From assembly GCF_002878395.1 (NCBI RefSeq), contig NC_061122.1, positions 78,176,240-78,240,239 of the forward strand: a stretch of DNA of 64,000 nt. Direction: 5' to 3'. The first letter of the stretch is position 1; each line of letters opens with the position of its first letter. The stretch comes from Capsicum annuum (Eukaryota > Streptophyta > Magnoliopsida > Solanales > Solanaceae). Both the position numbers and the translations under genes were made by a program. Under the pieces are notes generated by a model. The model was given only the letters and a program-made list of their open reading frames with translations. It searched no databases and had not been told where the DNA came from. Below are positions 45,606 through 57,943 of the stretch, one piece after another.

Positions 45606-47906
45606 CCTCATTTGGAAGCCCAAACTAGTGAATCAACGTGATCTCGATGCGCCATGTCATCTATCACATTGATAAATATTTTCCCCAGCTCCCAGTGCCA
45701 ATTTCTAGTAAATCAATGCCGACTCAACATGGTGCGTCGGCTATCACATTGATCCAATCAACGCAGTGTATCAATCTATGCATCGCTAGGTCAATTATCA
45801 ATCATTAAAAGGTTGCATTCTCAGGGGTATTTAGGTCATTTTCCTATGTCTATCAGCCCCCAAAACAAGAAATTAAACCTTTCTAAGAACAAAATTCATT
45901 CATTCTTCACAAGTTTCTCTCAAGAACAAACCGTAGTAGATTTAAATTCAAATTCAAGGCTAAAGAACTTACCATCAATCTTTCAGAATTCAAATATTAA
46001 GGTATGTTAAGTGTTCATCCAATGGTTCCTTCTACCCTTGGAGTTTAATAAACTTTTTGAAACTATAAGTAAATGGATTTGAAGAATTTCAAGATTAAAT
46101 TTAATTATGTTCATGAATATCATGTTAATGGGGTTTCAAGTTCATGATTTATTTTAAAGATTTATGTGAAATTATTTATCATGGGTGTAGTATTATGTGG
46201 ATTCATGCTAAAACCCTTAAATTGTGAAATTGGTATTTGAAATTGTGATGCTCACATATTGTCTAGTATTATGTGCATATGCTAGGCCTTCTAAGTATTT
46301 GATGAATTAATGTGAGTTGAATAGTTAAATCATATCATGTTAGTATGTGTACAAGTTCTTGTCATGCAAATGCTTGTCAAAATGCCCCAACGAATGAATG
46401 GTGACTAATTAATTAGTTATCATGTTTCAAGATTGTGCTATGTCTTATAATTAATGCTATCGAGTCCTGGGGGTATATAATACTCGAATATCTAGTTGTT
46501 TACCTAGAGCTATGGTAGTTACAAAATAGACTCAGTAGTATCATGATTAGTAGTACAGTAATCAACCCCAGTACCAGTCATTAATAGTTCAGAACTCAGT
46601 CAATAATCAATTCAGAAATCGGTCAGTAATAAGTTCAAAACTTAGTCAGTAATCAGTTCAGAACTCAGTCAGTCAGTTTAGAACTCGGTTTAGTTCAGTT
46701 CAGTTAAATAGTATGATCCATAACAGTTTAGTCCATCTTAGAACAGTTTAGAAATCAGTCCAGAGTCTATTCAGTTGGGAGTAAGATTCAGCACCGACTG
46801 AACCCAAGGATGGTGACTCACCTGTCAGTAGAGGGTGTGATCCTTAGAAGCAATCCTTGCGTTCTAGAATTACATAGCCAGCATAAGTAGAGACATCAAC
46901 CTGCCAGTTGAGGGTTGATGAAATGTTTTAACTTACCAAATAAGGATACCACCATTCTCATTTAGAGCACTTCCCAGATAAGGGTGACTCAACACTTGTA
47001 TTTACCCATAGCATGGTACTGACACCCTTCTAATTAGGGTTATAGGTTGTATACCAAATCAGTCATAGAAGGGGTATATCAGTTAGATGATTATCTTCCA
47101 CAGTCTCAGTTTCAGGTCCAGTCTCAGTATAGAACTCAGTTCAGTTTTATAGAAATTAGGACCATTAGAAATAGTCACTCTGCTTAGTACAGAACTCAGT
47201 ATAGTTCCATAGAATTAGGACTGTCTGATATAGTCACTCAAGTATCAGTAATACAGTATCAGTAAACTCATATATCCGTTTATCAATATTCAGAACTCAA
47301 TATCCAATATTATCATGATCTCAGATATAGTTCACGTATTCATGTATGTACTTTCATTTAGTCATACTAATGTTATTCAGTCAGTTATTGTTCATGCATA
47401 TGGACCCATGCATATCAGCCTACCTTACTTAGAATACAAGTATATTCAAAGTACTGACGCATACTTTTCTTTTGCACTTTAATATCCTATATCATAGGTC
47501 TAAATGCATAGGCCCTAATCGCTCTTAGTAGCTCAGATTATTAGCAGTAGGTTAAGTGGTGAGTCCTCATAGTTTGAGGACAAAGTTATCATTTCTGTTA
47601 TAAGTATTTATCTTATTTCAGTAGTTGAAGTTAGTTGGGAACTTGTCCAATCAACTTCATGTTCATACAGTAGAGGTATTTTAGACTAGAGTATCTTCAG
47701 ACAGATGTTTTATTTCAGTATAGATGTTTAGTATTTACTTTGGATTTAAGCCTTTTGGAAGATTTTTGCATTTATTTCAGTTATATTATTATTACAGTAT
47801 TACTATTATTCAGTGCTCATAACAGGTACCAGTCATGGGTTAGCTAGTGGTCCTTCGGGGTTACTAGCATTATGTAGCATCTACGATAAAGACTTAGGGC
47901 GTTACA
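45606..47906 (+). repeat. LTR F2 (plus orientation, 5' end uncertain)
   Basis: Ends GGGCGTTACA (47906), with no PBS after it. It matches element H (62279-64000) over about 45800-46960: TTTCTCTCAAGAACAA, the AAGGTATG-x5-GTGTTCAT block, TCAGCACCGA-x-TGAACC and GATCCTTAGAA. A GC-richer stretch of paired words ending CTATCACATTGAT (45630-45755) marks the joint with F1. Confidence 0.82.
46587..46680 (+). repeat. 23-bp CAGT-rich minisatellite in F2
   Basis: Four units of 23 bases of type GTTCAGAACTCAGTCAGTAAT start at 46587, 46610, 46633 and 46656. A looser CTCAGT-rich series occurs at the matching place in H (63560-63780). Confidence 0.85.
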
Positions 47907-48125
47907 TAAAGTCTAAGTATCTGTAATTTCTTTCTTCTCCATATATTTATGTGGAAGGTATGTGTTCTTAATTACATTTTTGTTTTCTAACTTTGTTAAA
48001 AGAAGGTTAATTTCCTTGCATCTTTGGTTTATAACTTAGTTAAAGGTTGGAATGGTTATGTTGGGTGTAATTCATGCTTAACCTTGTTCGTCATTCGGGG
48101 ATTAGTGATCTTAGTGATATAATCT
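47907..48125. other. Short unassigned spacer
   Basis: 219 bases between two LTRs. Nothing recognised. Confidence 0.3.
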
Positions 48126-50631
48126 TGAAACACCCTGGGTTTTGACCCTTAGAAAATTTCTCAATTTTTGGCTTTTGAACATCATAAGATTTGGGGTACC
48201 AGTCATATGATCAGATATAGGTCAGGTGACCCAATCGTATAATGTCCAGTGATGGGTAGTGTTGCATGGTTTTCTTTAATAGGTATGCTAGGTGGGTACA
48301 AGTCGTATGGTTGGTGATTGGTCGTTGGGTTGGGTTTTCCCTCACTTAATCTAAAACTAAGTAACTTTACTTGTATCTAAGTACAAGTGGCTCACCATGA
48401 GTCGTGAGAATAGGGTACGAGTTGCATAGTCTAACTCGTATATTGGACAGTGTTCAACCGCTCATAATTCTACCTAGGGTATGATTTTATAGTACTAAAT
48501 GTGTGGTTGGGTATGGTTTGGCTTAAGTGGTCGTGTTTTGGAAAGTGTTGGGGTCTAAAGGGAAGCCTAGGGTATGAGTAGTGGGTACCACTCATATGGT
48601 AAGGTACAATTGGTATGGGGTGGTCATACCAACTTGTGGAGATTTTAAGCAGTTTAACTTAGGGGTAATCTAGAAACTTCCCCTCTTAACCTCTTAAGGC
48701 CCCATGACATATAACCCTCTTGGGACATCATTTATCCTAGTTGTAGTCACTCAAACTCTCTTAAACACTCTCAAATTCTCTCTAAGGCTCTTGAGTTAAG
48801 AAAGACAAGGGTTTCATCAATAGGAGTAAATTGGGACTTACAAGGGTGATTTCTCTCGATTGTCTTCTTAATCTAAGGCATGTTACTCCTCCCTCATTGC
48901 AGTTCCAACTAAAGGCATATTTTATAAATTGTTTTCATGGCATAAATGTTGTATGATTTTGGGTTTTCAAATACATGTTGGGGGCTTTGGTTATAATTGT
49001 TAGTTATGGTTTTCCCATGTCTTTTACTTATGGTTTTCATATTATTATGGTGGTTTGAGCATTTGGTTGCATGGAAATGGTTAATTGGCACATAGGTTGT
49101 CTTTGGAAACAATATGCCCCCAACATGTTCAATGAAATTCCTATGAAAACATTTTTGGTTAAATTGTTGGACTTTCATTAAACTATACATGGTATAATTT
49201 GGTAATGGAATCCTACATGGTATAAATGGTTTAAAAAAATAGAATGGTTAAATGGTAAGGTCTTGGTAGTTATGGTTGGTTTAATTGAAAGCCTTGTGGG
49301 GTACAAGGGAATCCCCCAAGCAAACATAATAATGATCAATTGTGGGGTACATGGGATTCCCCCAAGTTCACTTAATAATGTAATTTATGGGTACATGGGA
49401 ATCCCTTCTTCAATAAAAGAGCGGCTAAGGACATTTCTTGCAAGCTATAGTTGGTATAACGATACCACTACTTATAGCGTTGGTTAATAATAAATGGAAT
49501 AGTGGTTTGGTTGTGAGGTAATTATTTTAATTGCGCAATAATTTGCGGGGTATGATAGCTAATCATTAAGGTATGAGTCCAATGGACGGATAATGGAAAA
49601 TCATATTTGCCGAAATGAGGATTAGTTATGATGACTATATATGATACTTATGATGTACATGGGAATCCCCTAAGTACACTTGTATTTATGTATCATAGAG
49701 AGAGAGGGGTACTAGGGAATCCCCTACTTCTATGGTTTCTCTGATTTATGTGCCTATGAGCATTAAGGCCCATTTAGGGGGTTACAATAGGCCCATATAG
49801 GCTATGGGTGTTTCTAAGGTTAGTGGTTTTAAAGAAATGATAAACTTGGTTCCATTTCCTAGCATAGTTATGTATATGTATGGTTGTAAATGCATATGGT
49901 TGATTTACTTAGTTTTAAAGGTTGGCATTATTTTATCCTTATCCTGAGTGCATGCTAGTGTCACTCTCTAACCCATGTTTAGGCTGTTATATCCCCATGT
50001 AGTCCAAGAATCGGCCATTCTTCTTCTCCTGCTTAGTGATCGGATTCGGGATCAGCTAGGTTGGATTGAAGTAGTGATCTTCTATATTTTGAAAGGCTCT
50101 ATTTCATGTCATGGATGTTTTTACATACTTTGTTTGTTTCATAGACATTAGTTTTTTCTATGGTTGGGGAAATTTCTAAATCGGATATTGTTTTACTTTT
50201 GGTTAGAGGCTTTGTGGAACTACTATGGGTCGGTATGGGTAGTGTCGGTAGTGGTGTCAGACGTAGTGTTGGTATTGGTATTGGGGCTGATACTATTTGA
50301 CTGTATTTATTATTGTTCCATCCTATTATGTTTTGGATTATATATATTTATATTGGAACTCATTTGGTATGGGGTGAATGGATTGGTTTATGGTTTTGTT
50401 TTGGTTTTGGATATTGGTTGGATATTGGATGGTTGGACTTATTTGGGTTGGTCATGGTCATTTACCTATCCCAGAGTCTAGAATTGTAATAAATGCTATC
50501 TTTTTATATGTTCGAAATTCATATGATACAAGGTACGTGTTTGAAGGTTTGGTTGGGTAACGGAGATGATCCCTAGTCTTGGTTGGAATTGGGATGCCCA
50601 TTATGACAAGGCCTCAGTTTGGGTCATGTCA
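48126..50631 (+). mobile_element. Probable solo LTR S3 (about 2.5 kb)
   Basis: Starts TGAAACACCCTGGG and ends TTTGGGTCATGTCA, so TG...CA ends with inverted C-rich and G-rich termini of the long-LTR gypsy type. Flanking pentamers AATCT and AATTC do not match well, so the TSD is unproven. No PBS or PPT adjoins it and there is no domain inside. It holds a repeated GTACATGGGAATCCCC motif. Its right boundary coincides with the left, truncated LTR of G. Confidence 0.65.
49297..49412 (+). repeat. About 45-bp repeat with GGGAATCCC palindromes
   Basis: GTAC-x-x-GGGA-x-TCCC units at 49301, 49347 and 49391 are spaced 46 and 44 bases apart. Two more lie at about 49655 and 49706. Each unit carries a GGG(A/T)TCCC-like inverted repeat. 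Confidence 0.8.
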
Positions 50632-52173
50632 AATTCCTATAAAAAAGGGCCAAATAATATACTATTTCAGGGTATAAAGGTTGATCTAATAGGCTGCCCC
50701 AAAATTGATGTCCAAAAAGACTAAGGTGTCAAGACTGGTCTGATGGGTGACCCTTTTGAATCTCTGGTGGCACTGTAGTTCCGGGACTTAGGGATCTCTA
50801 CTAAAGGTTCTAGCTAATTGATCGATGAGTTTTCATCCCTATGTCCACTTGGTGAAAATCTTTCTAAATCATAAAAATTGAAGGTTTGAGTATTCAACTG
50901 ACACTCCATGATATCCTAAGTCATTAGGTGTTCATAACTCACCATCTCTAAAGAATGCAACTAATAGTGAGAATTCAATAATTGGAAGGAACATAGGAAA
51001 TTTCATAAAACAATTACAAAATACTGAATATCAATATACTGAGAACCAAAATCATAAGTCTATAAAGATAATGAATTACATGGTACAACATATCATACTA
51101 AACGAGTAAAGACTTGTATCCATCACATCATGACTAATTCATTTTGAAAGGGGTTGGAATCTATAAAAACTGCATAATACTTCATGTATATAAATACTTG
51201 AGTTAGTGCCACAAAAGTCATGCATAATAACTTTAAATGGGAACAAAAATAATAAAATAACATAAGAGTATAAATTTCAAGAATTTAGAATAATTGGGTG
51301 TTAACCCACGATCATGAGTTCATTGAGATCATAACTGAAATTCATATAAAACTAGGTTTTAGGCAAAAGGGTGAAAGTTATCCCTTATTAAATACCCACA
51401 TACCTAGTAATTTTGATTCTTGAATAAAGTTAGGTGGATTTGGCCTAGAAGATGAAGAACCCTATTTTCTTGTTTGATAAAGAAAAGTTGCATGTATCTT
51501 ATGTTTATTAGAGTAATTTCATGTGTTGTGAAGTGAATGAGGGATTTGGAGTAGTTTACGATTTATATTCAACCTTAGGATATCTTAAATGATGTATTTT
51601 TTAAGGTTAAATTGTGGAAATAGTCTACAATACCTCTCTAAAAACATTGCTGAAATGTCTAACATTTGACCTAAGATGAACCTTCCCACGATCATGTGAC
51701 CTAACCATGATCATGGTATTGAATCATTGGTTTTAGGGGACTTTTTCAGGTCTCTGAAGTTTATAAAATGAGAACATCCCACAATCTTGGAAACTAACAA
51801 TGATCGTGGGATCCTGGTTGTAAATTGGGTCGTCAAATCTGACAGCTTGACAGTATATTTGTAAAATGATCATAACTTCTTACAATGATAACAAATTAAG
51901 GAAAAATATAATGTGTAGAAAAGAAGACTCAAGATTTTTCATTTAATGGGCTTGACTTCCATAATTATTTATATTCTAGTAGTTATACTCATTTGAATTT
52001 GACTTCAAAAATTTTCTACATCATAACTCCATCAGTAAGAATGATTTCAACTTGGATATGATCTACGAGCTACTTGTGGCCTTAGCTTATGTCTATATCA
52101 TTTCTCATACTATCATATATCACTAAGTATGGTGCTATATATGCTTGAAGAATGGTTCTAATCTTAGCTTATA
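50632..52173 (-). repeat. G 3' LTR, truncated
   Basis: Matches about 55870-57215 in order: GACTAAGGTG (50720 and 55950), GGGTGACCCTTTTGAATCT, CATCCCTATG-x-CCAC, TCTTGATTCTTGAATAAAG-like blocks, and CATAACTT near 51870 and 57200. It extends about 300 bases further (51880-52173) than the 5' copy. It ends GCTTATA next to a PPT. Confidence 0.85.
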
Positions 52174-52215
52174 ATATCTCCCCATTGGAATCATTCATCC
52201 TTAAATAAAGACTAA
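52174..52215 (-). other. G polypurine tract
   Basis: The element strand reads AAGGATGAATGATTCCAATG, then GGGAGATAT, directly before the LTR start. It has the same ATGAATG...GGGGAGATAT layout as chromovirus PPTs. Confidence 0.75.
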
Positions 52216-54834
52216 CTAAGCTGGAAGAATAGGAAAAGAGATACTATCCTAACTCTGCATTTTGAGAGATGAATACTGGCATTATAACTAATTCTTTACT
52301 AAAACATGGACTATATTGAGTTATGAATGCATTCTAAAACATGTGAGCAAAAAAGCAACATGAGACTGAGAGAAGTAATAAGGAGGAAATTGTTATCTTG
52401 AACTAATTTTAAGTTGTAAATAAGGCTCGGGTGTGTTTAAACAGCTCGCATGGAATAGGTAAAATATGGACCAAAGAGAATGCGATAAGAAAGAAGGATG
52501 GGGAATTACAGGTACTTGTTTGTCTACTCTCAAAACTGAGTTACTGGTTAGAATGACTGACTCTACTGAGAGTTAGAACTCAACTGTAGCATTCATGGAG
52601 AAAATGCATAAATAGAACTATTAATTTATAGATAATAATATGAAATTCCTAAGAGACACTGGGAAAGGAATACCTATTACTTTCAATGCTCCTTGTTAGA
52701 GGTTCTGATAATATTTAGGGAAAGAACTTTGGTATCTGAATTAAGATTCTATTATGGTCTGACCATTTTGTCTAGCTGATTTGAGTTATAAATAATAAAA
52801 CTATATAGACTTGACCATGAGATACTTTTACTGTAAAATTTTGTAGAATATGACTGAGAAATATCTTACAATCATGGGATCAACCTATGATTGTGGGTGA
52901 TGGTCGTAGGTTGGAGGCTAGAATTGAGGCTTCTCTGGACTTCATCAGACGAGTAATGGTATGACTCATGGAATCCTTCAACGATGGTGCCTTGGTTCAT
53001 TGTTTGACAGTCCAAGTTAAGACAAACTTTTAAACCGCAACCCTTCCTATGATCATGGGTTCTTCCCATGATCTTGGGTTTCTTTCATGGATAGGTGGGA
53101 TAATTGTAACTTTTATGTTTTGAGGGCTATTTCATATAGACAAATACATAGTGTGATCACACTATTTAACGACAATCGTACCTTAGTTTGTGGCATCTCA
53201 CTGTTGGACAATGTTTCATCTTGAATTTTCTTAAAAGTACACTATTCAAGGCTGCTAAAAGATGTCTCTTTTAGCTGAACAATATCACTCTATTCAATAT
53301 TCACCTCTTCTTGCCAACTTAAAAAATCAAGCTAAATTTCTAATCAAAAAGTTACTAACTAACATAAATAATTATCTACATGTACATCAACAAATTATTC
53401 AATTCTATCTCTTAACTACTGAAAACTTTGCCCTAAAATTCTAAAAATGGTCTTTAAGGAACTAAAGCATGAGTATCTATAATAAGAGGAACATTAAGAA
53501 ATCTTGAATCAAGGATTTTTGTAACATTGACACTCAAATAGGGGTTAAGGGATATGGTGTAATATGAAATAATTTTTTCATGAGATCTAATATGAAATCA
53601 TACATGAAATAGTGCGATTTCACTATTTATTAAAGACGTATTAAGAAACTAGAACTAAGCATATTGTAAAACACGAATTGTAGTTGTATGATATGAGATT
53701 AAAATTTAGAGATTTATAGAGTATTTCTAAGTGAACTATTACTCCTTATACTAGGAGTTAAGAACAAATATGATTATGCATGACCTGTACGAATATGAGT
53801 TATGATCATGGTGCTGGGGGCATGGCATGAGTAGAGCATTGTAATAATTAAAGTACAAGAAATATATAAATATAATAAAGGGTCGGGTATCTGCCTCCCC
53901 TATTGTGGTTCAAGAACTCACTAGCATCAATACTATAATATGAAAACCTAACTTGGTACTTTGTTTTATCGTCTCCCCCATAGATTTAAGCCATGTGTCT
54001 AAGTTCATGGACCTCTTAAATAATCCTTAAAATGATTTATAATTACTTCACTCTAGTGGTTGGGATACAAATATACTCGTAAGTACTAAAACACCATGAT
54101 AAATATATATAAAAGTGTAAAAGCTACATCTAGTACTTCTTCTTGAGATATAACTCTAAACTTTCTCTAGCTTAATCTTAACAAGTTGTGCTATCTTTCT
54201 GGTGACTAAATAGGCTTGATCCTTACTAAAACATTGACATACTCAAAGTCCCTTCACCCAGTAAATCTCTCTCTAATTGTTATATAAAAGTCTACCCAAA
54301 ACATTTCCAATTCAATGGATAGATAACTCATATCTAATAAATATAAATAAAAATTATCCCAACTCTACTACTACTAAACTTTTAAACTCATGCTTCCAAC
54401 TCTGGGTCATTCTGCCATATGATTTTGAGAAGGGGTCTAAATGTAAATCTAACTTTGGCTCACCACACAAAATTCATGTTCAAGAGAAAACTCTTTCAAG
54501 ATTCTAAACATAAAATGCACAGATGGTATCTTTCCAATCTTTTTTACAATCCTATAATAGTTTGTATGAACTATTAGAGAACTTTATCAGTAAAAATTTG
54601 AACTTGACTGTTTCTATTATCTAAAGATGGGTATAGTTTATAGAAATAGTGAAATTTTTGGATTCGTATAAATTTCTTAAAGAACATCTCTACTTCATGA
54701 TCTAAGAATGAAAGAAATGAAACATTTCCTAAATGATCTATAGCACATGTCAAAGAAAAGTATAGACGCCTACGTATTATTCCCAAGACTCTACTAGAGA
54801 CGACTTTATAGACATTCTAGGACACTTAAACCTT
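52216..54834 (-). other. G internal region, no domain found
   Basis: I searched both strands by eye for RT (FIDD/YVDD), integrase, protease and zinc-knuckle motifs and found none. The open frames are short and low-complexity. Nearest the PBS (54730-54834) the element strand carries TTTAAGTGTCCTAGAATGTC and CTCTAGTAGAGTCTTG, a chromovirus-type leader. A perfect 14-base palindrome (AGTGTGATCACACT, 53150-53163) and a hairpin (AAATAGTG...CACTATTT, 53607-53628) are present. Confidence 0.55.
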
Positions 54835-54850
54835 GTTCTCTAATACAAAG
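54835..54850 (-). other. G primer-binding site (tRNA-Met type, mutated)
   Basis: The element strand reads TTTGTATTAGAGAACA, against the canonical TGGTATCAGAGC. It is placed beside the LTR end at 54853. Confidence 0.72.
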
Positions 54851-54852
54851 TT

Positions 54853-57215
54853 TTTCATGACCTAATACCACCCCCTAGTCTTAATACAATGCTTTGAACC
54901 CAAGTAATCCCAAGATAACCTATATTACTTCAAAAATGTATGAGCAAGTGATTAAAACATATATAAGAGCTAAACTAACTCAGCAAAAACATAATCATAA
55001 AAATTGTTCAATACATCTACTATTAGAAAGTTTATTAACAACATCAGTAATTTGAAAAGAAAGGGAATCTGATTATGAAACTTTAACTGACTATCTAATA
55101 ATTTGTACTAATAGTAACTATAGGTAGCCATGACATAGCCCCTAGCTATCCCTAATCAATAAATAGGAATAAAAAAATAAAATACTTGATCAAAAATTTA
55201 CTTGACTCCTTGAAGTAAGAGAACTCATCTCTTGTTGGTTAGTAGAAGTGATTTACCTGACTAGGATCCTGAAAGTATGCATAAAAATCTATATCATATG
55301 AAAATTATCGGCATAAGTGGTATGTGATTAGTACTTTTGTATGTACTGAGTATGTGAGTTATGCACTAGTCATGAAACACATAGAATATGCTTTAAAATT
55401 GAGTACTTAATATATTTACTAATATATACATTTAAAATATGGCTTTAGATAAAAGTTTTTAGACATAGTGAAATCTCTAAATCGAGAGCTAAATTTTTTT
55501 TGTAAACTACGAAGCTATAGAAGCACAATTATATTATTTAATCTAAGGCTAATGCTGAATGCACTGAAAATAATGATAAATGTAAGGGGTTGAGCTGGAG
55601 TAAAGTGGCACTCTACAAAATACATAATGATATGTAGTGGTAACCTATAAAGTCATAGTATACAATTCATTAAATCTAAATTAAGGGTCATATATAAATA
55701 CTGAGTCTAAAACTATATGATATGAACTGATGCAATAACCAAGTAATAAACATGTAACAAATATTTGAACAAACTGAATACAAGGTTATGAAATAACAAA
55801 CTTTGAATCATGGGAGTTACTATTAACATTCATATAATCATTTGAGCTAAATATGGAATTCGACATATAATCCCCATCAAAAAGTGGTCAATATACTCTT
55901 TCGAGGGTCAAAGGATAATCTAATTCAGTATTGCTAAATTAATGTCCCAAAGGACTAAGGTGCCAAGCCTGGTTTGAAGGGTGACCCTTTTGAATCTATG
56001 GTGTTACCATAGTTTTTGGACATAGGGATTTATACTGAAGTTCTCATTCTAACTAATGGGTGAGCCTTCATCCCTATGCCCACTCGATGCTAAGTACTAC
56101 TCCCAACTAAATCTAAGTTAATTTACTAAATATCTCAATAGTACTGAAGTTTTGAGACTTAAGTGTATGTGTTTTATCAGAAAGCACACTAGATCACAAA
56201 ATTTGAAGGTCTAAGAATTTAACTGACAATGCATGATATCCTAAGGCATGGGTATTCATATCCCTCTATCTATGAAGAAGGCAACTAATAATAAGAATGC
56301 AATAATTGAAAGGATAAAAGGGGAATTTCATAGCACAAGTCTAAAATACTGAATATCAATATACTGAGGAACCATAAAATGACAATTTTGTAAGGATAAT
56401 GAATTTTATAGGAAAATGTATCATGTTAAACTAAGGTAGACTAAAATCTATCAAATAATGTACAATATGTTTTGAAAGGGGATGAAATTTATCAAAAGTG
56501 CTTAATTCTTCAAATATAAAAATAAATGAGTTAATTCCATAAAAATCATGCATAATAACTATAAATGGGAACTATAATAATAAAATAACAAGACAGAATG
56601 AATTTTAAGAATTCAGATATAATTGGATGTTAACCCTGGATGATGAGTTCATAGAAATCATAATTAAAATTCATATTTTAAAATTAGGTTTTAGGCATAA
56701 GGGTGAAAGGAGTACTTATTAAATACCTATATACCTGGTTACTTTTGATTCTTGAATAAAGTTTAGAAGATTTAGGCTTGAAGATGAAGAACCCTAATTT
56801 CTTGATAGATAAAGAAAAGTCACATATTTCTTATGTTTCTCTAATTAATTTAATGTATTGTAAGTGAATGAGGGATTAGAAGTAGTTTTGGCTTTATATT
56901 AATCCTTAGGATAGCTTAAATGACATAGTTTCAGAGATTAAAATATGGGGAAAGACCAAAATACCCCTCTAAAGACATTTATGAAAATTTTGAGTTTTGA
57001 CCTCAGACGGACCCTCCGACAATCATGGGACCTAACCATAAATGTGGTATTGAATCTTGGGTTCTGGGGCCTTTTTCAGGTCAAAAAATTTGTCAGACAG
57101 CACATCCCATGATCTTAGAATCTAACCACGGCTGTGGGATCTTGGTCGTGGTTTGGGTCATCAAATTTGACATCTTGACAGTGCTTAAGTAAGATGGTCA
57201 TAACTTATTACTCTG
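54853..57215 (-). repeat. G 5' LTR (right end truncated)
   Basis: Begins (in + coordinates) TTTCATGACC, a decayed TGTCATGACC-type end, next to the PBS. Its right 1.35 kb matches the 3' LTR. At about 57215 the match stops and Pol-tail sequence of element B begins. Confidence 0.82.
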
Positions 57216-57224
57216 ATACCAGAT

Positions 57225-57352
57225 TTAATACAATCCAAATTAGCTCAAAGCCTTTTACTAGAAACCAAGCTCAGGAGCTTCAAAGGATCCAAGGACTTTT
57301 CATAAAGTAGGAGGTATTTGAAAAAATATCCTATCATTAAAAGGGTGTCATT
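57225..57352 (+). pseudogene. pol: CRM/Reina-like Pol C-terminus upstream of LTR B
   Basis: Matches the Pol tail of A (43575-43720) closely in DNA: AATTAGCTCAAAGCC, then CTTTTACTAG and ATCCAAGGA. The reading is SKPFTRNQAQELQRIQGLFI-like, with one shift and a stop. It immediately precedes the LTR, so it is the 3' end of an element lying to the left. The rest of that element is missing, cut at the G boundary. Confidence 0.75.
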
Positions 57353-57928
57353 TGATAATGATTGCACTTACATAGGACAAAGGGTCATTAAAGGAGTAGA
57401 GGTACTGCAAAGTGGGGATAGAAATCCCCTTGTAAGGGACATGTGCCTAAGGTTCTTTGGATCTACCTTGGACCTACTCTAGCATTTCAAGAGTAGGTAA
57501 AAATAGTCCCTATTGAGCTTAATGTGCACCCCAACTTCCCCAAATCTACTTAAGTAGATTATGTGGGCCTTTTTCTAATTGGTTCACTTTTGGTCCACTA
57601 AATGTGTTATAATTAGCCCTAAACTATAAATACTTAGGAACCTAGGTTATTTTCTATGTTTTGCTTGATTATTAATGAATGCTTCTCCATTAAGTAGATA
57701 GTTGGTGAACTATTGTTAAATTTGGTTAAGAAATGTTGGTTTAGAGGGATATCGTCTCCCTCTTTGTCACAGTGAGAATGAGGTATTTGATTAAGATGTA
57801 AATAAGGTTATTAGGGTTTAATATGCTCTTTTGTTCTTAATTACTTCTTGTAGTGTCTAATTTATATCATTATCAATTATCTTTTATTTTTTGTAATAAT
57901 ATTTGTTTTTGTTATTTGATTTTTATCA
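57353..57928 (+). repeat. Element B LTR (576 bp)
   Basis: Starts TGATAATGATTG and ends GATTTTTATCA. It is full-length against the A LTR. A TATA-like CTATAAATACTT lies near 57625. Pol-tail sequence lies on its left and a PBS with gag on its right, so the LTR is shared between two element bodies. Confidence 0.87.
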
Positions 57929-57930
57929 TT

Positions 57931-57943
57931 TGGTATTAGAGTT
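57931..57943 (+). other. Element B primer-binding site (tRNA-Met type)
   Basis: TGGTATTAGAGTT, against the canonical TGGTATCAGAGCT (C-to-T changes), two bases after the LTR end. Confidence 0.82.

Larger units (their letters stand above)
50632..57215 (-). mobile_element. Element G: minus-strand LTR element without recognisable coding domains
   Basis: Two direct repeats, 50632-52173 and about 55870-57215, are related LTR parts. A PPT-like tract adjoins the left one and a PBS adjoins the right one (54835-54850), both in minus orientation. The 5' LTR is 54853-57215, truncated at its right end. The 3' LTR is truncated at its left end. The internal part (52174-54834, 2.7 kb) shows no gag, RT, RNase H or integrase motif on either strand. 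Its leader resembles that of chromoviruses. This pattern fits a non-autonomous (LARD-like) derivative, or an element whose coding part was deleted. Confidence 0.75.

Noticed and set aside
50164..50481. 105-residue hydrophobic open frame (+)
   Set aside because: A T/G-rich LTR segment of S3 gives Val/Leu/Trp runs by composition. No known family.
48121..50636. AATCT/AATTC as target-site copies for S3
   Set aside because: Only partly alike, so the TSD is left unproven and confidence in S3 lowered.
52872..53069. 65-residue frame (-) with His/Cys residues, considered as a zinc knuckle
   Set aside because: The spacing does not fit C-x2-C-x4-H-x4-C, and no gag sequence surrounds it.
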